From GCA-2862585 sp049890295 (lineage in GTDB: Bacteria > Bacteroidota > Bacteroidia > Flavobacteriales > UBA7312): a stretch of DNA of 64,000 nucleotides. Made by a program: the position numbers and the translations under genes. The notes beneath the pieces were generated by a model. It made no database searches, was not told the DNA's origin, and saw only the letters and a program-made list of their open reading frames with translations. Of this stretch, positions 1 to 8,259 are shown in pieces. The DNA lies in assembly GCA_049890295.1 (NCBI GenBank), contig JBMHBP010000009.1, forward strand, positions 106,065-170,064. The letters run 5' to 3'. Every line of letters begins with the position of its first letter. The first letter of the stretch is position 1.

Positions 1-1
1 G

Positions 2-598
2 TCATTCCCCAAAACAAATGTTTCAGTCGTTTGCGATATGTCTTCTGATATTTTTAGTCAAAAAATAAATATTGCTGACTTTGATTTAATTTATGCTGGA
101 GCACAAAAAAATATGGGGCCAGCTGGTACAACATTAGTCATCGTAAAAGATGAAGTTTTAGGCAAAACAGGAAGAGAAATTCCAACAATGTTAGACTACA
201 GAACACATATAGCCAAGGAAAGTATGTTTAATACTCCCCCTGTATTTGCAGTGTATGTGAGTATGCTAACTTTAAGGTGGTTAAAACAAAATGGCGGTAT
301 AGAATGGATTGAAAATATCAATAATAGAAAAGCCAAATTATTATATGATACAATTGATAACAGCTCAATTTTTGAAGGCTGTGCAAACCGTGAAGACCGA
401 TCAAATATGAATGCTACCTTTGTTCTTAACCAAAATGAATTAGAGCAAAGATTTAATACACTGTGTTTAGAAAATGGCATAAATGGTCTGAAAGGCCACC
501 GATCAGTAGGTGGCTACAGAGCTTCCATGTACAATGCAATGCCTCTTGAAAGTGTACAGACTTTAGTTGATATAATGAACGATTTAGAAAATAAATAA
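2..598 (+). CDS. serC: Phosphoserine aminotransferase, C-terminal part (cut by window edge)
   Basis: This is the C-terminal ~198 residues of SerC. The frame is open from base 2, so the ATG at 38 is internal and the true start lies left of the window; about 155 of the usual ~355 residues are missing. SerC is a cytosolic PLP enzyme that transaminates 3-phosphohydroxypyruvate with glutamate in serine synthesis. Visible are the PLP-lysine segment AGAQKNMGPAG (Lys codon at 107-109) and the family's C-terminal GLKGHRSVGGYRASMYNA. The stop codon shares one base with the serA start (TAATG), as expected for one operon for the first two steps of the pathway. Confidence 0.95.
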   Translation, partial: SFPKTNVSVVCDMSSDIFSQKINIADFDLIYAGAQKNMGPAGTTLVIVKDEVLGKTGREIPTMLDYRTHIAKESMFNTPPVFAVYVSMLTLRWLKQNGGIEWIENINNRKAKLLYDTIDNSSIFEGCANREDRSNMNATFVLNQNELEQRFNTLCLENGINGLKGHRSVGGYRASMYNAMPLESVQTLVDIMNDLENK

Positions 599-1554
599 TG
601 ACAAAAATTCTTGCCAATGATGGCATTTCACAATTAGGCATAGACACTTTAGAACAAGCTGGCTATGAAGTTATAACTCAAAAAGTAGCTCAAGAACAAT
701 TAATAAATGTAATTAATGAAAAAAATATTAGTGCTTTACTAGTACGTTCTGCTACAAAAGTTAGAAAAGATATAATAGATGCATGTCCGAGTCTGAAACT
801 AATAGGACGTGGTGGTGTTGGAATGGATAATATTGATGTTGATTATGCTAAAAACAAAGGTTTAGAAGTTATTAATACACCTGCAGCCTCATCAGAATCA
901 GTGGCTGAACTTGTATTTGCACATTTGTTTAATCTTGTTCGATATATCTATGACTCCAATAGGCAAATGCCACTAGAGGGTGACACAAAGTTTAAAGAGT
1001 TAAAAAAAGCGTATGCTAAGGGAAAAGAATTAAAAGGTAAAACACTAGGGATAATTGGCTTTGGTCGTATAGGTCAAGAAGTAGCCAAGCGAGCCATAGG
1101 TTTAGGGATGGATATTATTGTTAATGATAAATTTGTTAAAGATACTGAACTCGAATTAGCCTTTTTCGACGGTCAAAAAATTAATTTCAAAATTAATACA
1201 ACCTCCATTGAAGAGGTATTAAAACAAAGTGATTTTATCACATTGCACATTCCAAAATCATCAGATAAAGCTGTAATTGGTAAAGAAGAAATCGAAATGA
1301 TGAAAGATGGTGTTGGTATAATCAATGCAGCCAGAGGTGGAGTCATAGATGAAGAAGCACTTATTAAAGCTCTTGAAAATGGAAAAATTTCAGCCGCCGG
1401 TTTAGATGTTTTTGATAATGAACCCCATCCACAAATTAAGTTACTGATGCTTCAAAACGTATCCTTAACACCACATATTGGTGCGGCCACAAACGAAGCC
1501 CAAGATAGAATAGGAAAAGAATTAGCAGATAAGATAATCTCTTATTTCAATTAA
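598..1554 (+). CDS. serA: D-3-phosphoglycerate dehydrogenase, short form
   Basis: A 318-residue NAD-dependent dehydrogenase that oxidises 3-phosphoglycerate, opening serine synthesis. Visible are the Rossmann loop GFGRIG (residues 154-159), NAARGG with the substrate-binding Arg (~245), a Glu in DNEP (~275) and the catalytic His in PHIGAAT (~292). The protein ends right after the catalytic core and has no C-terminal ACT domain, so classical serine feedback through ACT is not expected. The ATG overlaps the serC stop by one base. The relation to SerC confirms the substrate better than the family alone, since 2-hydroxyacid dehydrogenases are hard to tell apart. Confidence 0.93.
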   Translation: MTKILANDGISQLGIDTLEQAGYEVITQKVAQEQLINVINEKNISALLVRSATKVRKDIIDACPSLKLIGRGGVGMDNIDVDYAKNKGLEVINTPAASSESVAELVFAHLFNLVRYIYDSNRQMPLEGDTKFKELKKAYAKGKELKGKTLGIIGFGRIGQEVAKRAIGLGMDIIVNDKFVKDTELELAFFDGQKINFKINTTSIEEVLKQSDFITLHIPKSSDKAVIGKEEIEMMKDGVGIINAARGGVIDEEALIKALENGKISAAGLDVFDNEPHPQIKLLMLQNVSLTPHIGAATNEAQDRIGKELADKIISYFN

Positions 1555-1592
1555 TTATTCTCTTAACTTAAAGCCCTTAAAATTTGTAAGTT

Positions 1593-2822
1593 ATGGCAGA
1601 CATTGTCCCTTTTTGTGCTATTCGGCCTACGAGAGATAAAGTTTCTCTTGTTGCAACTCGTTCATACCTATCATATTCTAATGAAACCCTTGTAGAAAAA
1701 TTAAATAATAATCCATTTACCTTTCTACATATCATCAATCCAGAATTTTCAGAAAATAAAGTTGCTAAAAATCGAGACGAAAAATTCCGAATGGTAAAAG
1801 ATAAATTTAACGAATTTAAAAATAACGGGGTATTTATTTCTGAAAACAAGCCCTTATTTTACATTTATCAAAAGGTAAATAATTACGGTAAAACATTTAA
1901 TGGAATTATTGGTGCGGCTAGCGTAAAAGATTATATAAGTGGTAAGATTAAAAAACATGAAGCCACCATTGAAAAAAGGGAAAAGTTATTCAAAGAGTAC
2001 TTGAACAAAACATGCTTTAATGCCGAACCTGTACTACTTACCTACCCTAACCAACAACAAATTGATAAAATCATATCTAACTATATATCTAAGCGGGCAG
2101 AATATGAATTTTCAACCACAAATAAATCAGTTCATAAATTATGGTTGGTTACAGATTCAATAGATATTAAAACGATTCAAGAATCATTTAAAAAAATTGA
2201 CGCTCTTTATATTGCTGATGGCCATCACCGATTTGCATCTTCTGCTCTACTCTATGAAGAAAATAAATCTGATAATTCAAGTAATAAAAAGTATTGCATG
2301 AGTTATTTAATTGGAGAAGATCAACTAAATATTATCAATTACAACAGGCTTATAAAAGACTTAAATGGTTTGTCTGAAGAAGAATTTATTGAGCAATTAG
2401 CTGAGAATTTTAATATTAGAAAAGAAAATTCAACTGTCCAGCCTAAAAATGAAAATGAAATTGGGCTATATATTTCAGGACAATGGTATCTAGTTAGTTA
2501 CAAACAAGAAAAATATAATTTGATTGAAAGTAAAGTTGATCAACTATCACCGTCAATTCTATTTAATCATATTCTAAATCCTATTTTGGGTATTAATGAT
2601 GCTAGAAATGATAACAGGCTAAGTTATTTTGATGGCACATATCCCACAAGTAAACTTCAAAATAAGATAGATAATAAGCTATTTTCAGCAGCTTTTATAC
2701 TCAAGACTATTGCTGTAGATAGTTTGATAGAGATAGCTAATAATGAACAAACTATGCCTCCTAAAAGTACTTTTGTACAACCTAAATTAAGAAGCGGCAT
2801 GTTAATATATAACTTAGAATGA
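1593..2822 (+). CDS. DUF1015 family protein
   Basis: A 409-residue protein of the DUF1015 family, recognised by its N-terminal layout (M-A-D-I-V-P-F then a conserved VATRSY segment) and the signature IADGHHRFASS near residues 207-217. The biochemical role is not established. It is predicted to be soluble, with no signal peptide or membrane segment. It lies 38 bases after serA and its stop overlaps the next gene by four bases (ATGA). DUF1015 genes next to serA/serC are a recurring arrangement in several bacterial groups, which suggests a role tied to serine or phosphoserine metabolism; that link is inference from context. Confidence 0.85.
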   Translation: MADIVPFCAIRPTRDKVSLVATRSYLSYSNETLVEKLNNNPFTFLHIINPEFSENKVAKNRDEKFRMVKDKFNEFKNNGVFISENKPLFYIYQKVNNYGKTFNGIIGAASVKDYISGKIKKHEATIEKREKLFKEYLNKTCFNAEPVLLTYPNQQQIDKIISNYISKRAEYEFSTTNKSVHKLWLVTDSIDIKTIQESFKKIDALYIADGHHRFASSALLYEENKSDNSSNKKYCMSYLIGEDQLNIINYNRLIKDLNGLSEEEFIEQLAENFNIRKENSTVQPKNENEIGLYISGQWYLVSYKQEKYNLIESKVDQLSPSILFNHILNPILGINDARNDNRLSYFDGTYPTSKLQNKIDNKLFSAAFILKTIAVDSLIEIANNEQTMPPKSTFVQPKLRSGMLIYNLE

Positions 2823-3457
2823 GTGTTTCTGACAATATTTTAATTTTACATAATTCACTTCCAAACAACATATGCTTGGTTGCTGTATCAAAAACAAAAC
2901 CCTCAAATGATATTTTAGAAGCGTATAATGCTGGCCAGCGCCATTTTGGTGAAAATAAAGTTCAAGAATTAGAGAATAAAGCTAAAAATCTTCCTACTGA
3001 TATTAAATGGCATATGATTGGCCATTTACAAACCAACAAGGTAAAATATATTGCTCCTTTTGTGTCTCTCATTCATACTGTTGATTCTTTAAAATTACTC
3101 AAAGAGATTAATAAAAGAGCAATTCAAAATGATAGAGTAATTGATTGTCTTATTCAAATTAAAATCGCTCAGGAAGAGACAAAATTTGGTATGTCCGAAA
3201 ACGAAGCAAGAAATTTATTAGAGTTCTCTATCTCAAATGTAAATATTGTAGGTTTTATGGGAATGGCTACCTTTTCTAATGATACCAAAGTAGTAAAGGA
3301 AGAGTTTAAACGCTTAAAAACATTTTTTGATAAATCAAAAAAGAAATTCCCAAATCTTGAAATAATATCAATGGGAATGAGCAGTGATTATCAAATTGCT
3401 ATTGAAGAAGGGAGTAATATGATTCGATTAGGTTCTTCTATTTTTGGTAGTCGATAA
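2819..3457 (+). CDS. YggS/PROSC family PLP-binding protein
   Basis: A 212-residue fold-III PLP protein of the YggS (PLPBP) family, which buffers or delivers pyridoxal phosphate and affects amino-acid and vitamin B6 homeostasis; it has no known catalytic reaction. Visible: VSKTKP with the PLP lysine (K25), HFGENKVQE (~residues 42-50), WHMIGHLQTNKVK (~62-74) and the C-terminal phosphate-binding MGMSSDY and RLGSSIFG. It is slightly shorter at the N-terminus than E. coli YggS. The start overlaps the DUF1015 stop (ATGA). Being last in an operon whose first gene makes a PLP enzyme (SerC) is functionally coherent. Confidence 0.9.
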   Translation: MSVSDNILILHNSLPNNICLVAVSKTKPSNDILEAYNAGQRHFGENKVQELENKAKNLPTDIKWHMIGHLQTNKVKYIAPFVSLIHTVDSLKLLKEINKRAIQNDRVIDCLIQIKIAQEETKFGMSENEARNLLEFSISNVNIVGFMGMATFSNDTKVVKEEFKRLKTFFDKSKKKFPNLEIISMGMSSDYQIAIEEGSNMIRLGSSIFGSR

Positions 3458-3459
3458 GG

Positions 3460-3645
3460 CTATTTTGTTGACTTTACTAGCTCCCACATTTTTCCGACTT
3501 CAGTCCGTGTGGTACCTCTATAAACCTGACCCGTCTCTTGATCAATTAATAACCATTTTGAAGGACAATTAGTAATGACTTTTAATTCGACTGGTTTGTC
3601 TAGATCTTCTACCTCTATCCTATTTAATACCGTTCTTTTTTTCAT
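3460..3645 (-). CDS. Small hypothetical protein, 61 aa
   Basis: I do not recognise this family. It encodes a basic 61-residue protein with no signal peptide or membrane segment, containing TNCPSKWLLIDQETGQVYRG, which reads like a small beta-rich domain. Support for a real gene: it fills the space between two genes exactly, ending two bases from the yggS-like stop, and a TAACTTTG -7 type element lies 24 bases upstream of the start on the minus strand (3676-3669). No other frame in this stretch looks like a gene. Confidence 0.6.
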   Translation of the reverse strand: MKKRTVLNRIEVEDLDKPVELKVITNCPSKWLLIDQETGQVYRGTTRTEVGKMWELVKSTK

Positions 3646-3668
3646 AGTATTTGATATATAATTTTCTA

Positions 3669-3676
3669 CAAAGTTA
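3669..3676 (-). promoter_or_regulatory. Candidate -7 element for the 61-aa gene
   Basis: On the minus strand this reads TAACTTTG, matching the Bacteroidota -7 consensus TAnnTTTG, 24 bases before the start codon. No good -33 TTTG is seen at the usual distance, and six fixed positions in AT-rich DNA can occur by chance. Confidence 0.3.
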
Positions 3677-3747
3677 TTTTATAATTTTATTCAGTAAAAA
3701 TAAGTTTATTAAAATCAAAATACTGGTATTAAAATTATAATTTAATT

Positions 3748-4464
3748 ATGGCTCAATTATTTAGAAAGTCTCAACAAGCGTATGGTGAATTTAACAATGG
3801 AGACATTATAGAAAATAAGCCCATAGGCTTTCCACAAGACAACGGTAAACTTGAGCCCTATTCTAATATCTTTTATTGGGCCCATGCTGTTGCTAAAAAA
3901 GATAGTACAATCGGCTTGCATCCTCACAAGGGGTTTGAAATAATGACTATCGTTCTGAAAGGAAAAATTATACATTTTGACACCCTAATGAATAAATGGA
4001 TAACGTTGAATAAAGGTGATATACAATTAATACAATCATGCTCTGGCATTTCACATGCTGAAGCTATGATGAAAGATGCTGAAATTTTTCAAATTTGGTT
4101 TAATCCTGACTTAAGAAAAGTATTACAAAAACCTCCTTCCTATTTAGATGTTAAAAAAAATGAGCTTCCAAAAGAAAATAATTTAACCACAATTATTGGT
4201 AAGAACTCTCCATTTAAACTAGATTCAGAAGATATTTATATCACTCTACACAATCATTTAAATGGAGAGCACAACATTGATTTAGATGCTGAGAAATACT
4301 ATTCAATATATGTTATTGAAGGCCAGTTAAATTATAAAAACCTAGACATAAAAAAAGACGACTTTCTTCTTCTTTCAGATGAAAGCGTCTTTAATTTTAA
4401 TGCTAAAAATTTGACCTTTTTAAGTATTAGTTCACCCCTTACTCCTTCTTATCCAGTGTACTAA
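3748..4464 (+). CDS. Pirin family protein (cytoplasmic)
   Basis: A 238-residue bicupin of the pirin family. The metal ligands of the N-terminal cupin are visible as H-P-H in LHPHKGFEIMT (~residues 57-67) and H-A-E in SGISHAEAM (~100-108). Known pirins bind iron, and some oxidise quercetin or act as redox-sensitive cofactors; the substrate here cannot be told. There is no signal peptide, unlike the second pirin near 46.0-46.9 kb. The stop TAA is immediately followed by the stop of convergent purC, with no room for a terminator. Confidence 0.88.
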   Translation: MAQLFRKSQQAYGEFNNGDIIENKPIGFPQDNGKLEPYSNIFYWAHAVAKKDSTIGLHPHKGFEIMTIVLKGKIIHFDTLMNKWITLNKGDIQLIQSCSGISHAEAMMKDAEIFQIWFNPDLRKVLQKPPSYLDVKKNELPKENNLTTIIGKNSPFKLDSEDIYITLHNHLNGEHNIDLDAEKYYSIYVIEGQLNYKNLDIKKDDFLLLSDESVFNFNAKNLTFLSISSPLTPSYPVY

Positions 4465-5409
4465 TTAAGCTAAGTAAGAATTAATATTATCTTCAACTCT
4501 TTTTAGAACGTCTGTTACATCTTCTTTGACAAATAAATCGCCTGTTATATGTTCATATAATTCAATGTACCTTTCAGAAACAGAGTTACAGAATTCTGCT
4601 GACATTTCTGGAATGGCTTGTCCATCTTTGCCTTGAAACCCATTTTCAATTAACCACTGTCTAACAAACTCCTTTGATAACTGTTTTTGAGCTTTTCCAG
4701 CTTTTAAATTTTCTTCATAGCCTTCAATGTAAAAATACCTAGACGAATCAGGAGTATGAATTTCATCAATCAAGGTAATAGTACCATCCTTATCTTTACC
4801 AAACTCATATTTTGTATCAACTAGTATTAAACCTTTCTCTAATGCTATTTCAGTACCTCTTTGAAAGAGTTCTCTAGTATACTTTTCCAACATAACATAG
4901 TCTTCTTCTGAAACTAATCCTTGTGCAAGGATTTCCTCTCTTGAAATGTCTTCGTCATGTCCTACTTCAGCTTTTGTAGTTGGTGTTATTAATGGCTGTT
5001 CAAATTTTTGATTTTCAACCATTCCATCAGGCATTGGCACACCACATAGCATACGCTTACCATCTCTATATTCTCTCCAAGCATGACCTGTTAAATACCC
5101 TCTGATGACCATTTCAACTTTAAAAGGGTCACATTTTTTTCCAATGGTAACCGATGGGTCTGGACTTGCCTCTTTCCAATTAGGAACTATATCAGAAGTA
5201 GCATCTAGAAATTTTGCAGCTATTTGATTTAAAACTTGCCCCTTGTAAGGAATTCCTTGCGGTAGCACATGATCAAAAGCAGAAATTCTATCAGAAGCTA
5301 TCATTACAAGTTGATCATCATTTACTGAATAGACATCCCTAACTTTCCCTTTGTAAAGATGGGTTTGATTTGGAAAATTAAAATTTGTTTCAATAATTAC
5401 ATTACTCAT
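4465..5409 (-). CDS. purC: Phosphoribosylaminoimidazole-succinocarboxamide synthase
   Basis: SAICAR synthetase, 314 residues, an ATP-dependent ligase of de novo purine synthesis joining CAIR and aspartate. Visible: KGKVRDVYSV (~20-29, nucleotide loop), ASDRISAFDHVLPQGIP (~37-54), EMVIRGYLTGHAWREY (~98-114) and the C-terminal IDEIHTPDSSRYF. It is the longer yeast/bacterial-II type rather than the ~240-residue E. coli type. The start overlaps the phoH stop by eight bases in another frame, so the two form an operon. It abuts the convergent pirin stop to stop. Confidence 0.96.
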   Translation of the reverse strand: MSNVIIETNFNFPNQTHLYKGKVRDVYSVNDDQLVMIASDRISAFDHVLPQGIPYKGQVLNQIAAKFLDATSDIVPNWKEASPDPSVTIGKKCDPFKVEMVIRGYLTGHAWREYRDGKRMLCGVPMPDGMVENQKFEQPLITPTTKAEVGHDEDISREEILAQGLVSEEDYVMLEKYTRELFQRGTEIALEKGLILVDTKYEFGKDKDGTITLIDEIHTPDSSRYFYIEGYEENLKAGKAQKQLSKEFVRQWLIENGFQGKDGQAIPEMSAEFCNSVSERYIELYEHITGDLFVKEDVTDVLKRVEDNINSYLA

Positions 5410-6346
5410 TATTTTCGTTTTTTGATTTATACGCTTTGATTATTCTTTTTACTAGTTCATGTCGAATAACATCTTTGTCATCCAAATAAATAATACTTAT
5501 TCCTTTTACACCTTTCAATACTCGTAAGGCATGTAATAGACCAGAAGGTTGTTTATTGGGTAAATCAACCTGAGTTTCATCACCAGTAACAATAAACTTT
5601 GCAGACTTACCCATTCTAGTCAGAAACATTTTCATCTGCTGTTGTGTAGTATTTTGGGCTTCATCTAATATTACAAAAGCATTATCTAAAGTCCTTCCTC
5701 TCATGAAGGCTAATGGTGCTATTTCTATAGTTCTATTTTCAATATACTCTTTCAACTTTTCAGAAGGAATCATATCTCTTAAGGCATCATACAGCGGTTG
5801 TAGGTATGGATCTAATTTTTCTTTTAAGTCACCAGGTAAAAATCCTAAATTTTCACCCGCCTCAACTGCTGGTCTTGAGAGTATTATACGTTTAACAGCT
5901 TTATCTTTAAGTGCTTTGACTGCTATTGCTACAGCGGTGTATGTTTTTCCAGTTCCAGCAGGACCTACTGCAAAAAGCATGTCATTTTTTAATGATTCTT
6001 CTACAATTTTTCGTTGATTAGTAGTTTTAGCTTTTATAATTTTTCCGTGAGTTCCGTGAACTAGGGTTTCGTCATTGCCGATAAAAACCGCTTCGTCCTC
6101 CAAAATAATACGTTCAATATTACTGTTGGTTAAGCGCTGGTATTTGGCAAAATACTGTAACATCAACGAGAATTTGAATTCAAAATAATCTAAATCCTTA
6201 TCTTCTCCAATGATCTTTATAGTATTGCCTCTTGCAACAACCTTTACTTTAGGAAAGAAGCTCAGTAAGAAAGATAGCTTCTTGTTATTTGAACCGTAAA
6301 TATCAATTGGATTTACCTCTGCTAATTCTATAATCTTTTCACCCAT
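5402..6346 (-). CDS. phoH: PhoH-like ATPase
   Basis: A 314-residue PhoH family P-loop ATPase with an N-terminal KH-like region (~1-110) and a C-terminal PhoH domain. Visible: Walker A GPAGTGKT (~128-135), Walker B FVILDEAQNT (~225) and ILSRPAVEAGENLGFLPGD after Walker A. PhoH relatives are implicated in RNA metabolism and in YbeY-linked ribosome quality control; the exact role is unclear. It is first in an operon with purC and is divergent from the SAM hydroxide adenosyltransferase gene across ~100 bases. Confidence 0.93.
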   Translation of the reverse strand: MGEKIIELAEVNPIDIYGSNNKKLSFLLSFFPKVKVVARGNTIKIIGEDKDLDYFEFKFSLMLQYFAKYQRLTNSNIERIILEDEAVFIGNDETLVHGTHGKIIKAKTTNQRKIVEESLKNDMLFAVGPAGTGKTYTAVAIAVKALKDKAVKRIILSRPAVEAGENLGFLPGDLKEKLDPYLQPLYDALRDMIPSEKLKEYIENRTIEIAPLAFMRGRTLDNAFVILDEAQNTTQQQMKMFLTRMGKSAKFIVTGDETQVDLPNKQPSGLLHALRVLKGVKGISIIYLDDKDVIRHELVKRIIKAYKSKNENNE

Positions 6347-6387
6347 ATATACTGCTTCAGATATTACGAAGCGTTCAAAATATTACT

Positions 6388-6395
6388 TACTTTTG
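6388..6395 (+). promoter_or_regulatory. Candidate -7 element in the phoH / SAM-hydrolase divergent region
   Basis: TACTTTTG matches TAnnTTTG on the plus strand, 54 bases upstream of the ATG at 6450. No clear -33 TTTG precedes it, so support is limited. Confidence 0.25.
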
Positions 6396-6449
6396 AATTC
6401 ACAAAATAACAACTTTTGCGACAAATATTTGGATTAATTTTTCAATTTT

Positions 6450-7238
6450 ATGCCAATAATAACACTAACTACTGACTTAGGATTAAAAGACCATTATGTT
6501 GGTTCTGTAAAGGCATCAATATTGAGGCAACTTGATTCGGTAAATATTGTTGATATTAGTCATAGTATTCCCACCTTTAATATTCCGCATGCCGCTTTTG
6601 TGTTAAAAAATGTCTACAAGGAATTTCCGCCTAAAAGTATTCACATCATTGGTGTAAATACACAAACAAATCATGACAGTCATCATGTAGCTGTATTTGC
6701 TGATGATCATTATTTTATTGGCACAGATAACGGGATTTTTTCACTTTTGTTAGATATTGAACCTGATAAGATAATACAAATAACTACCACAAGCGAATCT
6801 GATAATTCTAATTTTCCATTAAAGGATATTTTTGTTAAAACTGCTTGTCATATCGCCAGAGGCGGAACTCTGGAATTGATTGGGACACCTATTGAAAAAT
6901 TTAAGGTTGAAAGTTCAAAATTTGCTGCTTTACATGAAAAGAACAGCATAAGAGGAAGTATTGTTCATATTGATCATTTTGGAAATGCTATTACAAATAT
7001 TGATAAATCTTTATTTAATAAAGTAGCTAAAAATCGTTCCTTTTCTATTCATCTTGGGCGAAGTGAACACTACACTCTTTTTGAAATTAAAACAAAATAC
7101 AATGAAGTACCCTTAGGTGATGCACTTGCTATGTTTACTTCTACATATCACCTTAGTATTGGCCTCAACATGGGGTCTGCTGCTACACTAATGGGACTTG
7201 AAATTAACGATACTGTAAGAATTGAATTTAATGATTAA
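6450..7238 (+). CDS. S-adenosyl-L-methionine hydroxide adenosyltransferase family
   Basis: A 262-residue protein of the former DUF62 family. Members split SAM with water/hydroxide to adenosine and methionine, and are homologous to fluorinase and chlorinase. Visible: ITLTTDLGLKDHYVGSVKA at the N-terminus, GVNTQTNHDSHHVAV (~68-82), FIGTDNGIFSLL (~89-100) and HIDHFGNAITNI (~173-184), which form the SAM site. It lacks the halogenase-specific insertion as far as can be seen by eye. It heads a forward block with the ABM-domain gene and gldF/gldG; the reading frame overlaps the next start by eight bases. Confidence 0.9.
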   Translation: MPIITLTTDLGLKDHYVGSVKASILRQLDSVNIVDISHSIPTFNIPHAAFVLKNVYKEFPPKSIHIIGVNTQTNHDSHHVAVFADDHYFIGTDNGIFSLLLDIEPDKIIQITTTSESDNSNFPLKDIFVKTACHIARGGTLELIGTPIEKFKVESSKFAALHEKNSIRGSIVHIDHFGNAITNIDKSLFNKVAKNRSFSIHLGRSEHYTLFEIKTKYNEVPLGDALAMFTSTYHLSIGLNMGSAATLMGLEINDTVRIEFND

Positions 7239-7518
7239 ACGAATTGTCAAACTTGAAATTCACCCACAAAAGATAAGTGAATTTATATCTCTTTTTAAAG
7301 AAAATAAATCAAAAATTTCTGCTTGTGAGGGTTGTTTACATCTAGAACTAATGCAAGATTTAAATAATGAAAAAGTTTTTTTCACCTACAGCTTTTGGCA
7401 ATCTGAAAAGTACCTTGAAAGCTATAGAAATTCAGCTATTTTTCATTTTATTTGGAGTAATGCAAAATTACTATTTGATGATAAACCTTTAGCTTGGAGC
7501 GTTAATGAGATTTTATAA
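7231..7518 (+). CDS. Antibiotic biosynthesis monooxygenase (ABM) domain protein
   Basis: A ~95-residue single-domain protein of the dimeric alpha/beta-barrel ABM fold (quinol monooxygenase-like, YgiN type). Visible are the N-terminal strand IVKLEIHPQ, EGCLHLELMQD (~33-43), FFTYSFWQSEKYLESYRNS (~48-66) and a C-terminal aromatic/histidine strand. I chose the ATG at 7231; an upstream TTG at 7222 would add three residues but is less likely. It overlaps the upstream gene by eight bases. Function is unproven; small ABM proteins may cleave quinols or simply bind hydrophobic ligands. Confidence 0.8.
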   Translation: MIKRIVKLEIHPQKISEFISLFKENKSKISACEGCLHLELMQDLNNEKVFFTYSFWQSEKYLESYRNSAIFHFIWSNAKLLFDDKPLAWSVNEIL

Positions 7519-7527
7519 TTTTGTCAA

Positions 7528-8259
7528 ATGAGAGCATTATTTAAAAAGGAAATAAATACGTTTTTTAGTCATGCTAATGGCACAATAATAATCGTTACCT
7601 TTTTAGTAACCAATAGTTTATTGCTATGGCTAATTTCCAATGAGTATAATATCTTAGATTCAGGTTATGCTCAACTAAACGGTTTATTTTCACTATCGCC
7701 TCTACTTTTTATGGTATTTATACCTGCACTCTGCATGCGTTTATTTTCTGAAGAAATCAATAATGGTACTATTGAAATCCTAAAAACACTTCCTATTTCG
7801 GATAATACACTAGTATTTTCAAAATATTTATCCGCTTTAGCTATAAGTTGGATAGCTATTTTACCCACAATAATTTATTACATCAGTATTTATCTTTTGT
7901 CTGAAGAGCTAGGAAATGTTGATTCAGCAGGTATTTTAGGGTCGTATATTGGTTTATTTCTACTATCAGCACTATTTGTAGCTATTGGGGTTTTTGCCTC
8001 TTCGTCTACAAAAAATCAAATTACTTCGTTCTTAGTAGCAATATTAATTATTTCAATGTTTTATTTTGGGTTTGATCTCATTGCTAATGAAATCCAAAAT
8101 GGGTTTATTCAATTATGCATTTCCTATATTGGCATTGACTATCATTATACCGCACTTAGTAAAGGAGTTATTGATTTTAGAGATGTTGTATATTTTGTAT
8201 CCTTATCATTAGTATTTATACAATTAACTATCTACAATATTAATCGAAAGAGAAAATAA
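7528..8259 (+). CDS. gldF: Gliding motility ABC transporter permease GldF
   Basis: A 243-residue integral membrane protein with about six transmembrane segments, the permease of the GldA-GldF-GldG ABC transporter linked to gliding motility in Flavobacterium johnsoniae. Visible: the ABC-2 type N-terminus with an amphipathic MRALFKKEINTFF, then MRLFSEEINNGTIEILKTLP (~70-89), the hallmark connecting helix of this family. The stop shares one base with the gldG start (TAATG). GldA, the ATPase, is not in this window; in F. johnsoniae it is also encoded apart. Confidence 0.9.
   Translation: MRALFKKEINTFFSHANGTIIIVTFLVTNSLLLWLISNEYNILDSGYAQLNGLFSLSPLLFMVFIPALCMRLFSEEINNGTIEILKTLPISDNTLVFSKYLSALAISWIAILPTIIYYISIYLLSEELGNVDSAGILGSYIGLFLLSALFVAIGVFASSSTKNQITSFLVAILIISMFYFGFDLIANEIQNGFIQLCISYIGIDYHYTALSKGVIDFRDVVYFVSLSLVFIQLTIYNINRKRK

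Noticed and set aside
38..598. ATG at 38 as the start of the SerC gene
   Set aside because: The frame is open to the left edge and the sequence before the ATG aligns with SerC; the start lies outside the window.
1577..1849. 90-residue minus-strand frame inside the DUF1015 gene
   Set aside because: Antisense shadow of a real gene, with no family motif.
5703..6017. 104-residue plus-strand frame inside phoH
   Set aside because: Antisense shadow; phoH carries all the conserved motifs.
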